NCBI RefSeq assembly: GCF_013408655.1
Contig: NZ_JACCBP010000004.1
Location: forward strand, 37,115-101,114
Source: Pigmentiphaga litoralis
GTDB lineage: Bacteria > Pseudomonadota > Gammaproteobacteria > Burkholderiales > Burkholderiaceae_B
Length of the DNA stretch: 64,000 nt
Direction: 5' to 3'
Shown here: piece after piece, positions 25,771 through 37,137 of the stretch
How the letters are laid out: the number at the start of each line of letters is the position of its first letter
How positions within the stretch are numbered: the first letter of the stretch is position 1
Made by a program: the position numbers and the translations under genes
Notes under the pieces: generated by a model
Seen by the model: the letters and a program-made list of their open reading frames with translations, nothing else
What the model was told of the DNA's origin: nothing
Databases searched by the model: none

Positions 25771-27099
25771 TTACAGCTCGCCGTACGAATGCAGGCCCGA
25801 CAGGAACATGTTCACGCCCAGGAACGCGAAGCCTGTGACCAACAGACCCACCAGCGCCCAGTACGCGGCGCCGTCGCCCCGCAGGCCTTTCATCATGCGC
25901 ATATGGAGCCAGGCGGCGTAATTGAGCCAGACGATCAGCGCCCACGTTTCTTTGGGGTCCCACTGCCAGTAGGCGCCCCAGGCGTCGGCCGCCCACAGCG
26001 CGCCCAGGATGGTCGCCACGGTAAAGAAGGCAAAGCCGACGGCAATGGCCTTGTACATGATGTCGTCAAGGATCTCGAGCGCGGGCAGCCGTTCGGCAAT
26101 CCGGCGGCGGCCCAGCAGGATGCCGCCCACGATCAGCGCCACCACCGCGGCATAGACCATCCAGTACGCCGGCATGCCGCTCTGGCGAAACACCATCGGT
26201 TCCAGGCCCAGCAGCACCCCCAGCAGGAACAGTGGCGACAGCTTGACCCACGACGTGGTCTGCCCATGCGACTTGACCAGGTAGGCGAACGCCACCATGG
26301 CCGCCAACGAGAACGTGCCATACCCAATGAAGTTGGCAGGCACATGCAGCTTCATCCACCAGCTTTGCAGGGCGGGCACCAGCGGCTGGATTTCCTGCGC
26401 GCCGCGATCAAACGTGTACCAGAGCAGGAAAGCCACGGCCGACGAGATCACCAGCAGCACAAAACCACCCAGGCTGCGGGTTTCGTATTTCTGTTCGTAG
26501 TACAGGTAGAACAGCGCCGTGATCAGCGAGAACAGCACGAACACTTCGTACAGGTTGCTGACCGGAATGTGGCCGATGTCGGGGCTGAGCAGATAGCTTT
26601 CGTGCCAGCGCACCAGCAGGCCGGTCAGGCCGGCAAACACGGCCGACCAGCTGAGCGCGGTGCCCAGCCAGGCGCCCGTGGCGCTGCGGCCGACCAGGCC
26701 GATCCAGTAACAGGCGGTGGCCAGCACAAACAGCGTGCACATCCACAAAATCGCCGATTGCGAGGACAGCAGGTATTTCAGGAAGAAGGCCTGATCGCCC
26801 CGCGCCAGGTCACCGCCATAGGCCATGACCGCCAGGCCGCCGCTGATCGTCACGGCGATCATCAGCGAGCGCAGGGGCCGCCACAACCAGCCCAGCCAGG
26901 CCAGCACGATCACGCCGCCGCCCAGGATCAGCTTGTCGTAATAGTTCATGATGCCGCCGGTGTGGCGGTACGCAAACACGGCGCCGGCCACCAGCAGCAA
27001 CGCAAAGACCGCGTCCGTCCAGTCGACGCGGCGCGAACCGGCGTCGACCGGCGGCTTGCGCAGGGGGCCGTTGGCCGCGCGGGAAGAAGTCAGTTCCAT
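25771..27099 (-). CDS. ccsB: Cytochrome c biogenesis protein CcsB (heme handling, CcsA/ResC type)
   Basis: A 442-residue polytopic inner-membrane protein of the system II cytochrome c synthase. The tryptophan-rich heme-binding motif of the CcsA/CcmC superfamily is present as LGALWAADAWGAYWQWDPKE, followed by TWALIVWLNYAAWLHM. Flanking histidines expected to bind heme are in ARWHESYLL-like and LHVPANFIGYG sequences. With ResB it moves heme across the membrane and attaches it to apocytochromes. The start overlaps the resB stop by 1 nt (TGATG). The cytochrome c4 gene lies upstream in the same block. Confidence 0.94.
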   Translation of the reverse strand: MELTSSRAANGPLRKPPVDAGSRRVDWTDAVFALLLVAGAVFAYRHTGGIMNYYDKLILGGGVIVLAWLGWLWRPLRSLMIAVTISGGLAVMAYGGDLARGDQAFFLKYLLSSQSAILWMCTLFVLATACYWIGLVGRSATGAWLGTALSWSAVFAGLTGLLVRWHESYLLSPDIGHIPVSNLYEVFVLFSLITALFYLYYEQKYETRSLGGFVLLVISSAVAFLLWYTFDRGAQEIQPLVPALQSWWMKLHVPANFIGYGTFSLAAMVAFAYLVKSHGQTTSWVKLSPLFLLGVLLGLEPMVFRQSGMPAYWMVYAAVVALIVGGILLGRRRIAERLPALEILDDIMYKAIAVGFAFFTVATILGALWAADAWGAYWQWDPKETWALIVWLNYAAWLHMRMMKGLRGDGAAYWALVGLLVTGFAFLGVNMFLSGLHSYGEL

Positions 27100-29282
27100 C
27101 AGCTACCACCTTTGGTGTCATGCCCTTGCACGGTCGGGTTGCCGGCCGGTTGCCTGTCTTGCAGCACGTCGGCCAGATCCGCTTTGAGCACGTCATATTC
27201 CCGGTTGAAATCGAGGGTGCGGCGTTGCGAGGTCATCGCCATCCGCGTATCCGAACCCGCGCCGCCCGACGGGGCCGGCTTGATCCACAGCCACACCCGC
27301 CGTTCGCGAATGTAGAACATTGAAAACACGCCCAGCACCAGCAGCAGGCAGCCCAGGTAAACGGCCGTCTTGCCCGGCGTTCGGCTGACCTGGAACACAC
27401 TGGCCTGCACGTGGTTGAAGCTGGACAGGCTGAGCAGCACCGGCGCGGGATACAGGAACATGTCCGACAGCGCCGCAACCGACATCTGCGTCCAGGCCGA
27501 CGCCTGCTCGACTTCCGGACCGGTGCGGGGCAAGGGCGCCAGGCCCAGGCGTTCACGCGCCACATTGCGCAGTTCGGCCATCGCACCGCCCAGCAGTTTT
27601 ACCACTACATCCGCCGCGCGTTGCTGTTCCGCAGCCGGCACGTTGCCTTCCAGGAAGCGCGCAATGGCCTGCAAGCCGCCCGTGGCAAAGGTGTCCAGCG
27701 CGCGCTGCGCGGATTCGCGCAGTTGCTGCGTCAGAGCTTCGCCGCCCGAGCCGGCGGCAAGGCGGTTGCTGTCGGCGAACCGGCGGGCGGCCAGTTCGCG
27801 GGCGGCCGGGTCCTGCAGTGCGGCGCGCAGGCCCAGGAATTCTGCCATGGTGGACTTGGCGTCGGCCGGGATCCGCACATAGCGGAATTCGTCTTCGGGA
27901 TTGGCCCGCATGCCGTTCAGGAACACCGGTGTGCCTTCCACATCCACCGGCAGCATGTAGTTGTTGAACTCATAGGCCTGGCCGCTGGCGTCGCGCAGCT
28001 TGTATTGCACGCTGGGGCCGACGTTGCGAAAGTCCTTGTCGTGCCCGACCTTGGCCGCGCTGCCCGCCACCGACGCGACATGCTCGCGCAAGGCCTGCGG
28101 CGCCGGCGTGCCGACTTGCGACGCAAAGTTTTCGACGTTGATGGGACGAAAGCCGCTGAATTCGACGGTCAGGTCTTTCAGGTCCTGGGTGTTGGCCCCA
28201 CCGCCCTGTGCGCTGGCGGGCACCAGCGAAGCCGTTCCGCCGACCTTGCCTTCGACCGGGAAGGCATAGTTGTCCGCCCCGCGCAGCGCGTGGCCGACCA
28301 GGCTGAGCGTACTGCCGCCATCATCGAAACTGGACTGATAGACCGTCACGCCCTTGTAGCGCAGCGGCTCGTTCACCTCGATCTTGGCCGGAAATTTGTC
28401 GCCGGTTTCGCCATCGGTGACTTCGACTTCGCTGGCGAACAGGCGCGGCATGCCGGTCGAGTAGTACTCGACAATGAATTTCTTGAGTTCGATCGTGAAC
28501 GGCAGCGGCTGCACCATGGCCCCGTCGCCCACCAGCACGATCGCATTGCGGCTTTGCCCGCCTTCGGGGATCAGCACGTTGGCGCGAAAGCTGGGATTGT
28601 CGATGCTCAGGCGGCCGCTGGGCGGCACGTCGGCAATCGCCATGTTGTCGTGCAGCGGCGCCTTGCTGCCCAGCCACACCTGCAGGCGCACCGGCATTTC
28701 GCTGTCCAGCAGCCCGCCAATACAGATGATGACGATGGCGGCGTGCGCAAAGATATAGCCCAGCCGGTTGCCCGTGCCGGTCTTGGCCGCGATCAGGGTG
28801 GCATCGCCGTCCTGGCGCAGGCGCAGCTTGTAGCCGCGGCGTTTGAGCAGCGCGGCCGACGCTTCGACCGCCTCATCGACCGGCACCGCGCCATCGACAT
28901 GGGCGCGGTGATGGAAGGAATTGAAGCTGGACTCGCGCATGTGTTCGCGATACGTGCGCATTTCCTTGATCATCTTGGGCGCATTGCGCACCAGGCACAG
29001 GCTGGTCGATACGACCAGAAAGCCCATGATCAACAGGAACCACCACGCGTTATAGACGTGATAGAGCGAGAACGTGTCGAACACCTGGTACCAGAAGGGC
29101 CCGAACTGGTTCACGTAATTGTTCGACGGCTGGTTCTGGACCAGCACGGTGCCGACCACGCTGGCCACACAGATGAAGGACAGCAGGCTGACCGCGAAGC
29201 GCATGGAGCCCAGCAGTTCCACGACGTCGTCCCGATAGCGGGCGGCTCCCGTGGTGCGTTGGACCGGTGTTGAAGCATTCAT
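27099..29282 (-). CDS. resB: Cytochrome c biogenesis protein ResB (Ccs1)
   Basis: A 727-residue inner-membrane partner of CcsB. Three transmembrane helices near the N-terminus (FAVSLLSFICVASVVGTVLV; WWFLLIMGFLVVSTSLCLV; IFAHAAIVIICIGGLLD) and one near the C-terminus (AVYLGCLLLVLGVFSMFYI) enclose a large periplasmic domain. This layout and the FNHVQASVFQVSRTPGK segment are ResB-typical. The start at 29282 removes a 14-residue extension. It presents apocytochrome and heme for thioether ligation. Confidence 0.93.
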   Translation of the reverse strand: MNASTPVQRTTGAARYRDDVVELLGSMRFAVSLLSFICVASVVGTVLVQNQPSNNYVNQFGPFWYQVFDTFSLYHVYNAWWFLLIMGFLVVSTSLCLVRNAPKMIKEMRTYREHMRESSFNSFHHRAHVDGAVPVDEAVEASAALLKRRGYKLRLRQDGDATLIAAKTGTGNRLGYIFAHAAIVIICIGGLLDSEMPVRLQVWLGSKAPLHDNMAIADVPPSGRLSIDNPSFRANVLIPEGGQSRNAIVLVGDGAMVQPLPFTIELKKFIVEYYSTGMPRLFASEVEVTDGETGDKFPAKIEVNEPLRYKGVTVYQSSFDDGGSTLSLVGHALRGADNYAFPVEGKVGGTASLVPASAQGGGANTQDLKDLTVEFSGFRPINVENFASQVGTPAPQALREHVASVAGSAAKVGHDKDFRNVGPSVQYKLRDASGQAYEFNNYMLPVDVEGTPVFLNGMRANPEDEFRYVRIPADAKSTMAEFLGLRAALQDPAARELAARRFADSNRLAAGSGGEALTQQLRESAQRALDTFATGGLQAIARFLEGNVPAAEQQRAADVVVKLLGGAMAELRNVARERLGLAPLPRTGPEVEQASAWTQMSVAALSDMFLYPAPVLLSLSSFNHVQASVFQVSRTPGKTAVYLGCLLLVLGVFSMFYIRERRVWLWIKPAPSGGAGSDTRMAMTSQRRTLDFNREYDVLKADLADVLQDRQPAGNPTVQGHDTKGGS

Positions 29283-29404
29283 GGAATCGAAAACCTTGCC
29301 GTGGCGGCACGGATGGGCGGACACATCGCCCGCTGCGGCAGGGTCGCCGCGCTAGAACGATAACAGGCGAAGCCCGGGGGACGTGCGGATGGGCGGGCCT
29401 GGCG

Positions 29405-29436
29405 TGACAAGGGGCGGATCGCTCCGCCCCTTGTCA
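29405..29436. terminator. Perfect 14-bp inverted repeat between cytochrome c4 and resB
   Basis: TGACAAGGGGCGGA (29405-29418) pairs without mismatch with TCCGCCCCTTGTCA (29423-29436) across a TCGC loop. It lies 35 nt past the cytochrome c4 stop in reading direction. There is no T-run. It may be a Rho-aided stop, a 3'-stabilising hairpin of the abundant c4 mRNA, or an operator. Confidence 0.6.
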
Positions 29437-29471
29437 AAGACCGAGGGTCCGCCCGGCAGTTCCGGCCCGGA

Positions 29472-30164
29472 TCAGCGCAGACCGGCGATGTAGTCGGCCA
29501 CCGCCTTGATTTCGGCGTCGGACATGCGCGATGCCACGCCGGTCATGGCCACGTTGTTGTGACGGGCGCCACTGCGGAACGCCACCAGTTGCGCTTCGGT
29601 GTATTCGGCGAACTGGCCGGCGATGCGCGGATACTGCGCGGGCATGCCGGCGCCGTTGGCCGCGTGGCACGACGCGCAGGCCGGAATGTTCTTGGACGCC
29701 ACGCCGCCGCGGTAGATGCGCTGGCCCAGTTCGACCGTGTCCTTGTTCTTGGCGGTGGCCGGCTTGAGCGTCTGGGCGCCGATGTAGGCCGACACGTTGC
29801 GCATGTCTTCATCGGTCAGGGGGGCCGCCATCGCGTTCATGACCGCGCTGGGCCGCTCGGGCGTCTTGGCGCCTTCCTTGACCTTGAAGTTCACCAGCTG
29901 CTTGTACAGGTAATCGGGGTGCTGCCCGGCCAGCTTGGGATTGGCCGCGCCGGCGCTGTTGCCGCCCGGACCGTGACAGCTCGCACAGGCCACGATGTTG
30001 CGGGCGGCGTCGCCGTTCGCGTAGAGCTGTTCGCCCTTGGCCGGATCGATCTTGGGACGGGCCGGCGCCGCGGCGGGCGCGTCGGCGGCAACGGACGGCG
30101 ACAGGGCCGTGGCACCAAACATCAGACCGCTCGTGATGAGCATCAGGGACAGCACACGCTTCAT
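29472..30164 (-). CDS. Diheme cytochrome c4
   Basis: A 230-residue periplasmic electron carrier. A Sec signal (MKRVLSLMLITSGLMFGATA) ends near SVAADA. Two heme-attachment sites, CASCHGPGGNSAG and CASCHAANGAGMPAQ, each with a distal Met candidate (VMNAMAAPLTDEDM; MTGVASRMSDAEI), mark the two-domain cytochrome c4 family. It passes electrons from the bc1 complex to terminal oxidases. It lies directly upstream of resB-ccsB, which mature it. Confidence 0.95.
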   Translation of the reverse strand: MKRVLSLMLITSGLMFGATALSPSVAADAPAAAPARPKIDPAKGEQLYANGDAARNIVACASCHGPGGNSAGAANPKLAGQHPDYLYKQLVNFKVKEGAKTPERPSAVMNAMAAPLTDEDMRNVSAYIGAQTLKPATAKNKDTVELGQRIYRGGVASKNIPACASCHAANGAGMPAQYPRIAGQFAEYTEAQLVAFRSGARHNNVAMTGVASRMSDAEIKAVADYIAGLR

Positions 30165-30635
30165 GGAAAACCTCGACGACCTAAATTCCCGCGACCCAAA
30201 ATCCCGCGAGTCGATACTCGCGAGTCAGATTCCTGAACTGCCGGGCCACTCCGCCGCCGGCGTGCAGCGACTCCGTGCCCGGTATTGCCTGTCTGTCGAC
30301 TGTCTATTGACGGTCGATTGCCTGTAGTGCGCTGCTGCTGCCGCCGGATGTCTGGCATCCGGTCGTTGGCACAGATGTCTCACATCCGTTCTTGTAAACC
30401 GTTGCCTGGGGTGTGTTCAACCCTGATCCGACTTCCTGACCGGTTGATCCTTTCCCCCACGCAAACCTTTATTCGCCTTGCTCAATGCTTTTGCGTTCCC
30501 CGTTCCCGATAGTCGGCGCCATGACTTCGTCTTCAAAGACCAGATCTTCAGCCAGCGCTCAATCTTCAGGAAACCTCTTATTATAGCAAGGAGTCAGGAC
30601 AGAGATCATCGAACCACGATAAAGGAACAACAACG
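30165..30635. promoter_or_regulatory. Divergent intergenic region between cytochrome c4 and the carbonic anhydrase gene
   Basis: 471 bp with no credible gene. It contains a dyad CGCGAGT-CGAT-ACTCGCG (30205-30222) near the c4 start and short related words around 30290-30330 (GTCTGTCGACTGTC, TTGACGGTCGATTG). A TTATTATAG stretch near 30578-30586, just before the plus-strand gene, could be a -10 element. Confidence 0.4.
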
Positions 30636-31160
30636 ATGGCGATCTACCAGCTTGGGGAAAACACCCCTTCCGTGCCCGAATCGGCCTATGTCGCCGATGA
30701 AGCGGTCCTGATCGGCAAGGTGGTGCTGGGCGAACACGCCAGCATCTGGCCGGGCGCCGTGCTGCGTGCCGACAACGACACGATCCGCATCGGCAACTCC
30801 AGCAACGTGCAGGAAGGTGCGGTGCTGCATACCGACCCCGGCCTGGAATTGACCATCGGCGACTTCGTGACCGTGGGCCACCAGGCCATGCTGCATGGCT
30901 GCACCATCGGCGACGGTTCGCTGGTGGGCATCCAGGCCGTGATCCTGAACCGCGCGGTGATCGGCAAGGACTGTCTGGTCGGCGCCGGCGCCATCGTGAC
31001 CGAAGGCAAGACCTTTCCCGACCGGTCGCTGATCCTGGGCGCGCCCGCCAAGGTGGTGCGGGAACTGAGCGATGAAGACATCGCAAAGATCCGCACGGGC
31101 GTGCAGAGTTATGTCACGCGCCAGGAAACCTTTAAGAAGACGCTGAAACGCGTGGGGTGA
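30636..31160 (+). CDS. Gamma-carbonic anhydrase family protein (YrdA-like)
   Basis: A 174-residue left-handed beta-helix protein. Hexapeptide repeats run through the body (IGKVVLGEHASIWPGAVLRA; IRIGNSSNVQEGAVLHT; IGDFVTVGHQAMLHGCTIGD), and histidines in HASIW, VLHTD, VGHQAML-HGC provide the usual trimer-interface metal site. Many YrdA-group proteins bind Zn or Fe but show weak or no carbonic anhydrase activity. It is the first gene of a plus-strand group with engB, hemB and corA. Activity is not provable from sequence. Confidence 0.9.
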   Translation: MAIYQLGENTPSVPESAYVADEAVLIGKVVLGEHASIWPGAVLRADNDTIRIGNSSNVQEGAVLHTDPGLELTIGDFVTVGHQAMLHGCTIGDGSLVGIQAVILNRAVIGKDCLVGAGAIVTEGKTFPDRSLILGAPAKVVRELSDEDIAKIRTGVQSYVTRQETFKKTLKRVG

Positions 31161-31210
31161 CAGGCTTTACAATGGGGGTCCTAGTCCTTCGGCGCTTTCT
31201 GCCCCCTACT

Positions 31211-31834
31211 GTGTCCATCCTTCATCGCGCCCACTTCACGACCTCCGCTGCCCGGCTGGATCAACTGCCGCCGCCCAGCGCCCCCGAGGTCTGCTTTGTC
31301 GGGCGCTCCAACTCGGGCAAGTCGTCGGCCATCAACGTCCTGACCCAGCAACGCCGCCTCGCGTTTTCCAGCAAGACGCCCGGCCGCACGCGGCTGATCA
31401 ACATGTTCGGCATGCCCGACAAGCTCGAGCCCGAACGGGACATCGGCTACCTGGTCGACCTGCCCGGCTACGGCTACGCGTCCGTCGCGCGTGAAGACCG
31501 GTCGGCCTGGGCCCACGTGCTGGGCGGTTACCTGCGCGACCGGCCGTCCCTGGTCGGCATCGTGCTGCTGGTGGACATCCGCCGCGGCGTGACCGACCTG
31601 GATCGCAATCTGATCGAATGGATCGCCCCCTCGGGCAAGCCGGTCCTGGCGCTGCTGACCAAGGCCGACAAGTTCGCCTATGGCCAGCGCATCAAGATGC
31701 AGTTTGCGGTCAAGCAGGAACTGGCAGCCATCGGCATGCTGCACACCGTGCCCTTCTCTTCGACTCATCGTATCGGGCTGGAAGACGCGACCACGCACAT
31801 CGAGAACTGGATCTCGCCGCAGGTCGCCGCCTGA
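31211..31834 (+). CDS. engB: Ribosome biogenesis GTP-binding protein EngB/YsxC
   Basis: A 207-residue essential GTPase for 50S subunit assembly. G1 is GRSNSGKSSAINVL, followed by KTPGRTRLINMF (G2), DLPGYGYASV (G3), LTKADK (G4) and PFSSTHRIG (G5). The GTG at 31211 (VSILHRAHF) was chosen because orthologues begin with a similar S-x-LHRA-x-F stretch; other starts are an ATG at 31172 and a GTG at 31157 overlapping the previous gene. A TACAAT at 31168-31173 could be its own -10 box. hemB follows 31 nt later. Confidence 0.93.
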   Translation: MSILHRAHFTTSAARLDQLPPPSAPEVCFVGRSNSGKSSAINVLTQQRRLAFSSKTPGRTRLINMFGMPDKLEPERDIGYLVDLPGYGYASVAREDRSAWAHVLGGYLRDRPSLVGIVLLVDIRRGVTDLDRNLIEWIAPSGKPVLALLTKADKFAYGQRIKMQFAVKQELAAIGMLHTVPFSSTHRIGLEDATTHIENWISPQVAA

Positions 31835-31853
31835 CCCCCGCTGCGCCCCTTGA

Positions 31854-34144
<2,291 letters not shown>

Positions 34145-34259
34145 CGGCGCGGTGCGTGGTCGCCTTCCGCGCTAGCGCCAGGCGCGGCCGACGGGCAGCC
34201 AGTATGTCTGGTCCGACGCGGCGGCATGCCTGGCGACCGAGACTCGTTGGGTTGCCAGG

Positions 34260-36596
34260 CTACCGAGATACGGCGCTGCTGGCCAGGACCTTGTCCAGCG
34301 CCCTGGCGAATCGCTCGGCATTCTGGAAGCCGATCACCCGCACATCACGAATGACCTCGCCGCCCGGGCGGAAGAACACGATGCCCGGCGGGCCAAACAA
34401 AGAAAAGCGCTTCAACAAGGCCTTGTCGTCCGCATTGTTGGCGGTCACATCCACCTGCACCATGCGGATGCCAGCCAGCCGCTGCACCACTTCCGGTTTC
34501 GGGAAGGTGAAGGCTTCCATTTCCTTGCACGACACGCACCAGTCCGCGTAGAAATCGAGCATGACCGGACGGTCGGATGCGGCGACGAGTGCGTCCAGTT
34601 CGGCCACGGTGCGGATCTGTTCGAAGTGTTCTGCGCCCTTCCGACTCACAGGCTTGATTGCGGGGGCGCCTGAGGTATTGCCGGCGATGCCGTCGACGAA
34701 GCTGCGTGGGCTGCTGTCGGTCACGCCAGCGCCGGGCGCGACGTCCATGCCGAGCTGGCCGCCAGTCGCGGCGCCTTGCCACGCGCTGGGGGACCCGCCT
34801 GGAGCGACGCTCATCGCCGGGGACTGGACCGCGGAACCGAGCACGGCCTGGGCGGATGACGCCGTGGCGGCGCCGGCACCCTGGCCTGAGCTGCCGGCCT
34901 GGCCGGCACCTGCACCGGCACTAGCACCTGCGCCTGTACCTGTACCACCGTCGAAGCCGCCACTGCCTGCAACGATACCTGGCCCTGCTCCAGCATCCCC
35001 GGCGTACTGCCCGCCCGCCAGATGCGCCAGAGGTGTCCACGGGTCGCGTCCGCCGCTCGCCACGCCCACCCACTGCAGCACGCCCAGCAGCGCGAACAGC
35101 ACGCCCACGCCCTTGATCATGCGCCGCCCCACGCCGACCGGCGCCGGCAGCGCGTCAAAGGCGTGCAGCAAGGCCGCGGTCAGCACTGCCAGCACACCCC
35201 ACCCTGCCATCTGCACCGGACCAGACAGGACCGGGGACAGCATCCACCAGGCCACGGCCAGCAGCAGCATGCCAAAGAAGCGTTTGACGCCATCCATCCA
35301 GGCACCCGCACGCGGCACCAGGGCGCCGGCCGATGCACCTGCCAGCAGCAGCGGCACGCCCATGCCCCACGCCAGCGCAAACAGCGCCAGGCCACCGAGC
35401 AGCACGTCCCGCGTCTGCGAGATGTACAGCAGGGCCCCGGCCAGTGGCGCGGCCACGCAGGGGCCGACGATCAGCGCCGAAATCGCGCCCATGGCCAGCG
35501 CACCCGTGGCCCGCCCGGCCGGCAGGCGCGCCATGCGGGCTGACAACCGGCTTTGCACGCCCACCGGCAACTGCAATGTAAAGACATCGAACATGGCCAG
35601 CGCCAGTACGGCCAGCAGCAACGCGAACGCCCCCAGCACCCATGGCCCCTGCAAGGCGGCGGCCAGGCTTTCGCCGCTCAGCCCCGCCGCCACGCCCACG
35701 GCGGTGTAGACGACCGACATGCCGGCCACATACACGGCGGCCAGGCCCAGGCCACGCAGCCGCGGCCGCGTACTGCGGACGTTGTCGCCCACCAGGATCG
35801 ACGACAGAATCGGCACCATCGGCAGCACGCAGGGCGTCAGCGACAGCAGCACGCCGAGCACAAAGAACACCAGCACTGTCTGCAGCAGCCCCCCGCCGGC
35901 CAGCAGGTCGGCCAGGCCGACGTCGTCGCTGTGGATCATGCGGGTCAGCCGCGAGGCCAGCCCGTCGTCCACCGCATACCCGCCCGCGATCGCCGCCAGC
36001 TTGACGGTGTATTGCGTGGGGGGATAACACAGGCCGGCGTCGGCGCAGCCCTGGGCGGTGGCGACCAGCGTGAGCGGCTGGGCCGAACCTGCCGCGGAAT
36101 TCGCACCAACGCCTGCACCTGCACTTGCACCGGCACCTGCCCCCACCGGCACCCGCACCGTCACGCTATCCCGGTACGTCTCGACATCCTTGTTGAACGT
36201 CAGGTCGAACTTGATCTTGCCCGGCGGAATCTGCGGCTCGCCCAGCACCGTGCCGGCCGGCTCCGTCTCGAACCGGAACTGCTCGCGGTACATGTAGTAC
36301 CCCGGCGCAATGCCCCAGCGCAGCTCGATCAGATCGGGCGACGTCATCACCGCCGAAAAGGTAAACGCCTTTTCGGGCGGCAGGAATTCGGGGTCGGCAG
36401 CGCGCGCGGACGTCGATACAAACGCCACAATGGCCGCCAACAGCAGCACCCAGGCCAGCGCCAGCACCCGGCGGAATATGCTCGCCAGGAACCCGCGCGC
36501 CACAACACCCCCTCGCGCGCCGCACGGTGCGGCACAGTCAGCAGGGGCAGCGTCGGCAGCCACGGCGCCACGGTAATCGATAGGCAAAGCAGGCAT
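34260..36596 (-). CDS. dsbD: Thiol:disulfide interchange protein DsbD
   Basis: A 778-residue inner-membrane reductase that carries electrons from cytoplasmic thioredoxin to periplasmic DsbC, CcmG and similar proteins. All three cysteine pairs are visible: CADAGLCYPP (alpha), TPCVLPMVPILSS with GPCVAAPLAG (beta, eight helices), and YADWCVSCKEMEAF (gamma). Two unusual inserts occur: an Ala/Gly run near residue 175 (VGAGAGASAGAGVGANSAAG) and a Gly/Ala/Ser-rich linker of about 130 residues between beta and gamma. The family norm is about 565-600, so the excess is the linkers. The start overlaps the cutA stop (TGATG). Confidence 0.93.
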   Translation of the reverse strand: MPALPIDYRGAVAADAAPADCAAPCGARGGVVARGFLASIFRRVLALAWVLLLAAIVAFVSTSARAADPEFLPPEKAFTFSAVMTSPDLIELRWGIAPGYYMYREQFRFETEPAGTVLGEPQIPPGKIKFDLTFNKDVETYRDSVTVRVPVGAGAGASAGAGVGANSAAGSAQPLTLVATAQGCADAGLCYPPTQYTVKLAAIAGGYAVDDGLASRLTRMIHSDDVGLADLLAGGGLLQTVLVFFVLGVLLSLTPCVLPMVPILSSILVGDNVRSTRPRLRGLGLAAVYVAGMSVVYTAVGVAAGLSGESLAAALQGPWVLGAFALLLAVLALAMFDVFTLQLPVGVQSRLSARMARLPAGRATGALAMGAISALIVGPCVAAPLAGALLYISQTRDVLLGGLALFALAWGMGVPLLLAGASAGALVPRAGAWMDGVKRFFGMLLLAVAWWMLSPVLSGPVQMAGWGVLAVLTAALLHAFDALPAPVGVGRRMIKGVGVLFALLGVLQWVGVASGGRDPWTPLAHLAGGQYAGDAGAGPGIVAGSGGFDGGTGTGAGASAGAGAGQAGSSGQGAGAATASSAQAVLGSAVQSPAMSVAPGGSPSAWQGAATGGQLGMDVAPGAGVTDSSPRSFVDGIAGNTSGAPAIKPVSRKGAEHFEQIRTVAELDALVAASDRPVMLDFYADWCVSCKEMEAFTFPKPEVVQRLAGIRMVQVDVTANNADDKALLKRFSLFGPPGIVFFRPGGEVIRDVRVIGFQNAERFARALDKVLASSAVSR

Positions 36597-36922
36597 CACG
36601 CTCGGGTTTCTTCCCGTATCCAGTCCAGGTAGGCCGGCAGGCCGTCCTGGGCAGGGACGACCAGGACTTCCGGCACGTCGTAAGGGTGCAGTTCGGTCAG
36701 CGCCGCGATCACCGCATCGCGGCGTCCGGCAATGGTCTTGATCCACATCGGCAATTCGGTGGCCTGCTCGACCAGGCCCTGCCACCGATAGACAGACCGC
36801 ATGGGCGCGCCGACGTTCACGCACGCGGCCAGCTTCCGGTCGACCAGCGCGGTCGCGATCCGGTCGGCCGTCTCGGCGTCGGGGGCGTTGGTAATCACCA
36901 AAAGGACAGTATCGGTCAGCAT
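36596..36922 (-). CDS. cutA: Divalent cation tolerance protein CutA
   Basis: A 108-residue cytoplasmic PII-like trimeric protein. Landmarks are VITNAPDAETADRIATALVD, KLAACVNVG, YRWQGLVEQATELPMWIKT and LHPYDVPEVLVVPAQDGLPAYLDW (conserved from end to end). It is linked to copper and other divalent metal tolerance, though its mechanism is unsettled. The start at 36922 gives MLTDTVLL, the normal length; an upstream frame would add about 30 basic residues. It overlaps dsbD by 1 nt, a conserved pairing in Burkholderiales. Confidence 0.94.
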   Translation of the reverse strand: MLTDTVLLVITNAPDAETADRIATALVDRKLAACVNVGAPMRSVYRWQGLVEQATELPMWIKTIAGRRDAVIAALTELHPYDVPEVLVVPAQDGLPAYLDWIREETRA

Positions 36923-37137
36923 TGGGGCACAAAAGGCGGGAATCGGTGGCCTCATCTTACCGCGTCGATCCCGGCCACCGGCAACGCGCGCCCCGCCCCA
37001 CACCCGTGCCATGCATTAGCTCAGCTAATGCATCACCGAAAAATGATCGTTTGCGGCCTGCCGGACACGCGCCCTAGTATGCATTCGACCCAGACCTCTG
37101 CGTTCCGATCCCGCTGACCTCTTTTTTTCGACTCCGC

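Noticed and set aside
27411..29273. A 620-codon plus-strand frame antisense to resB
   Set aside because: Shadow of resB; no ribosome site and no recognisable domain.
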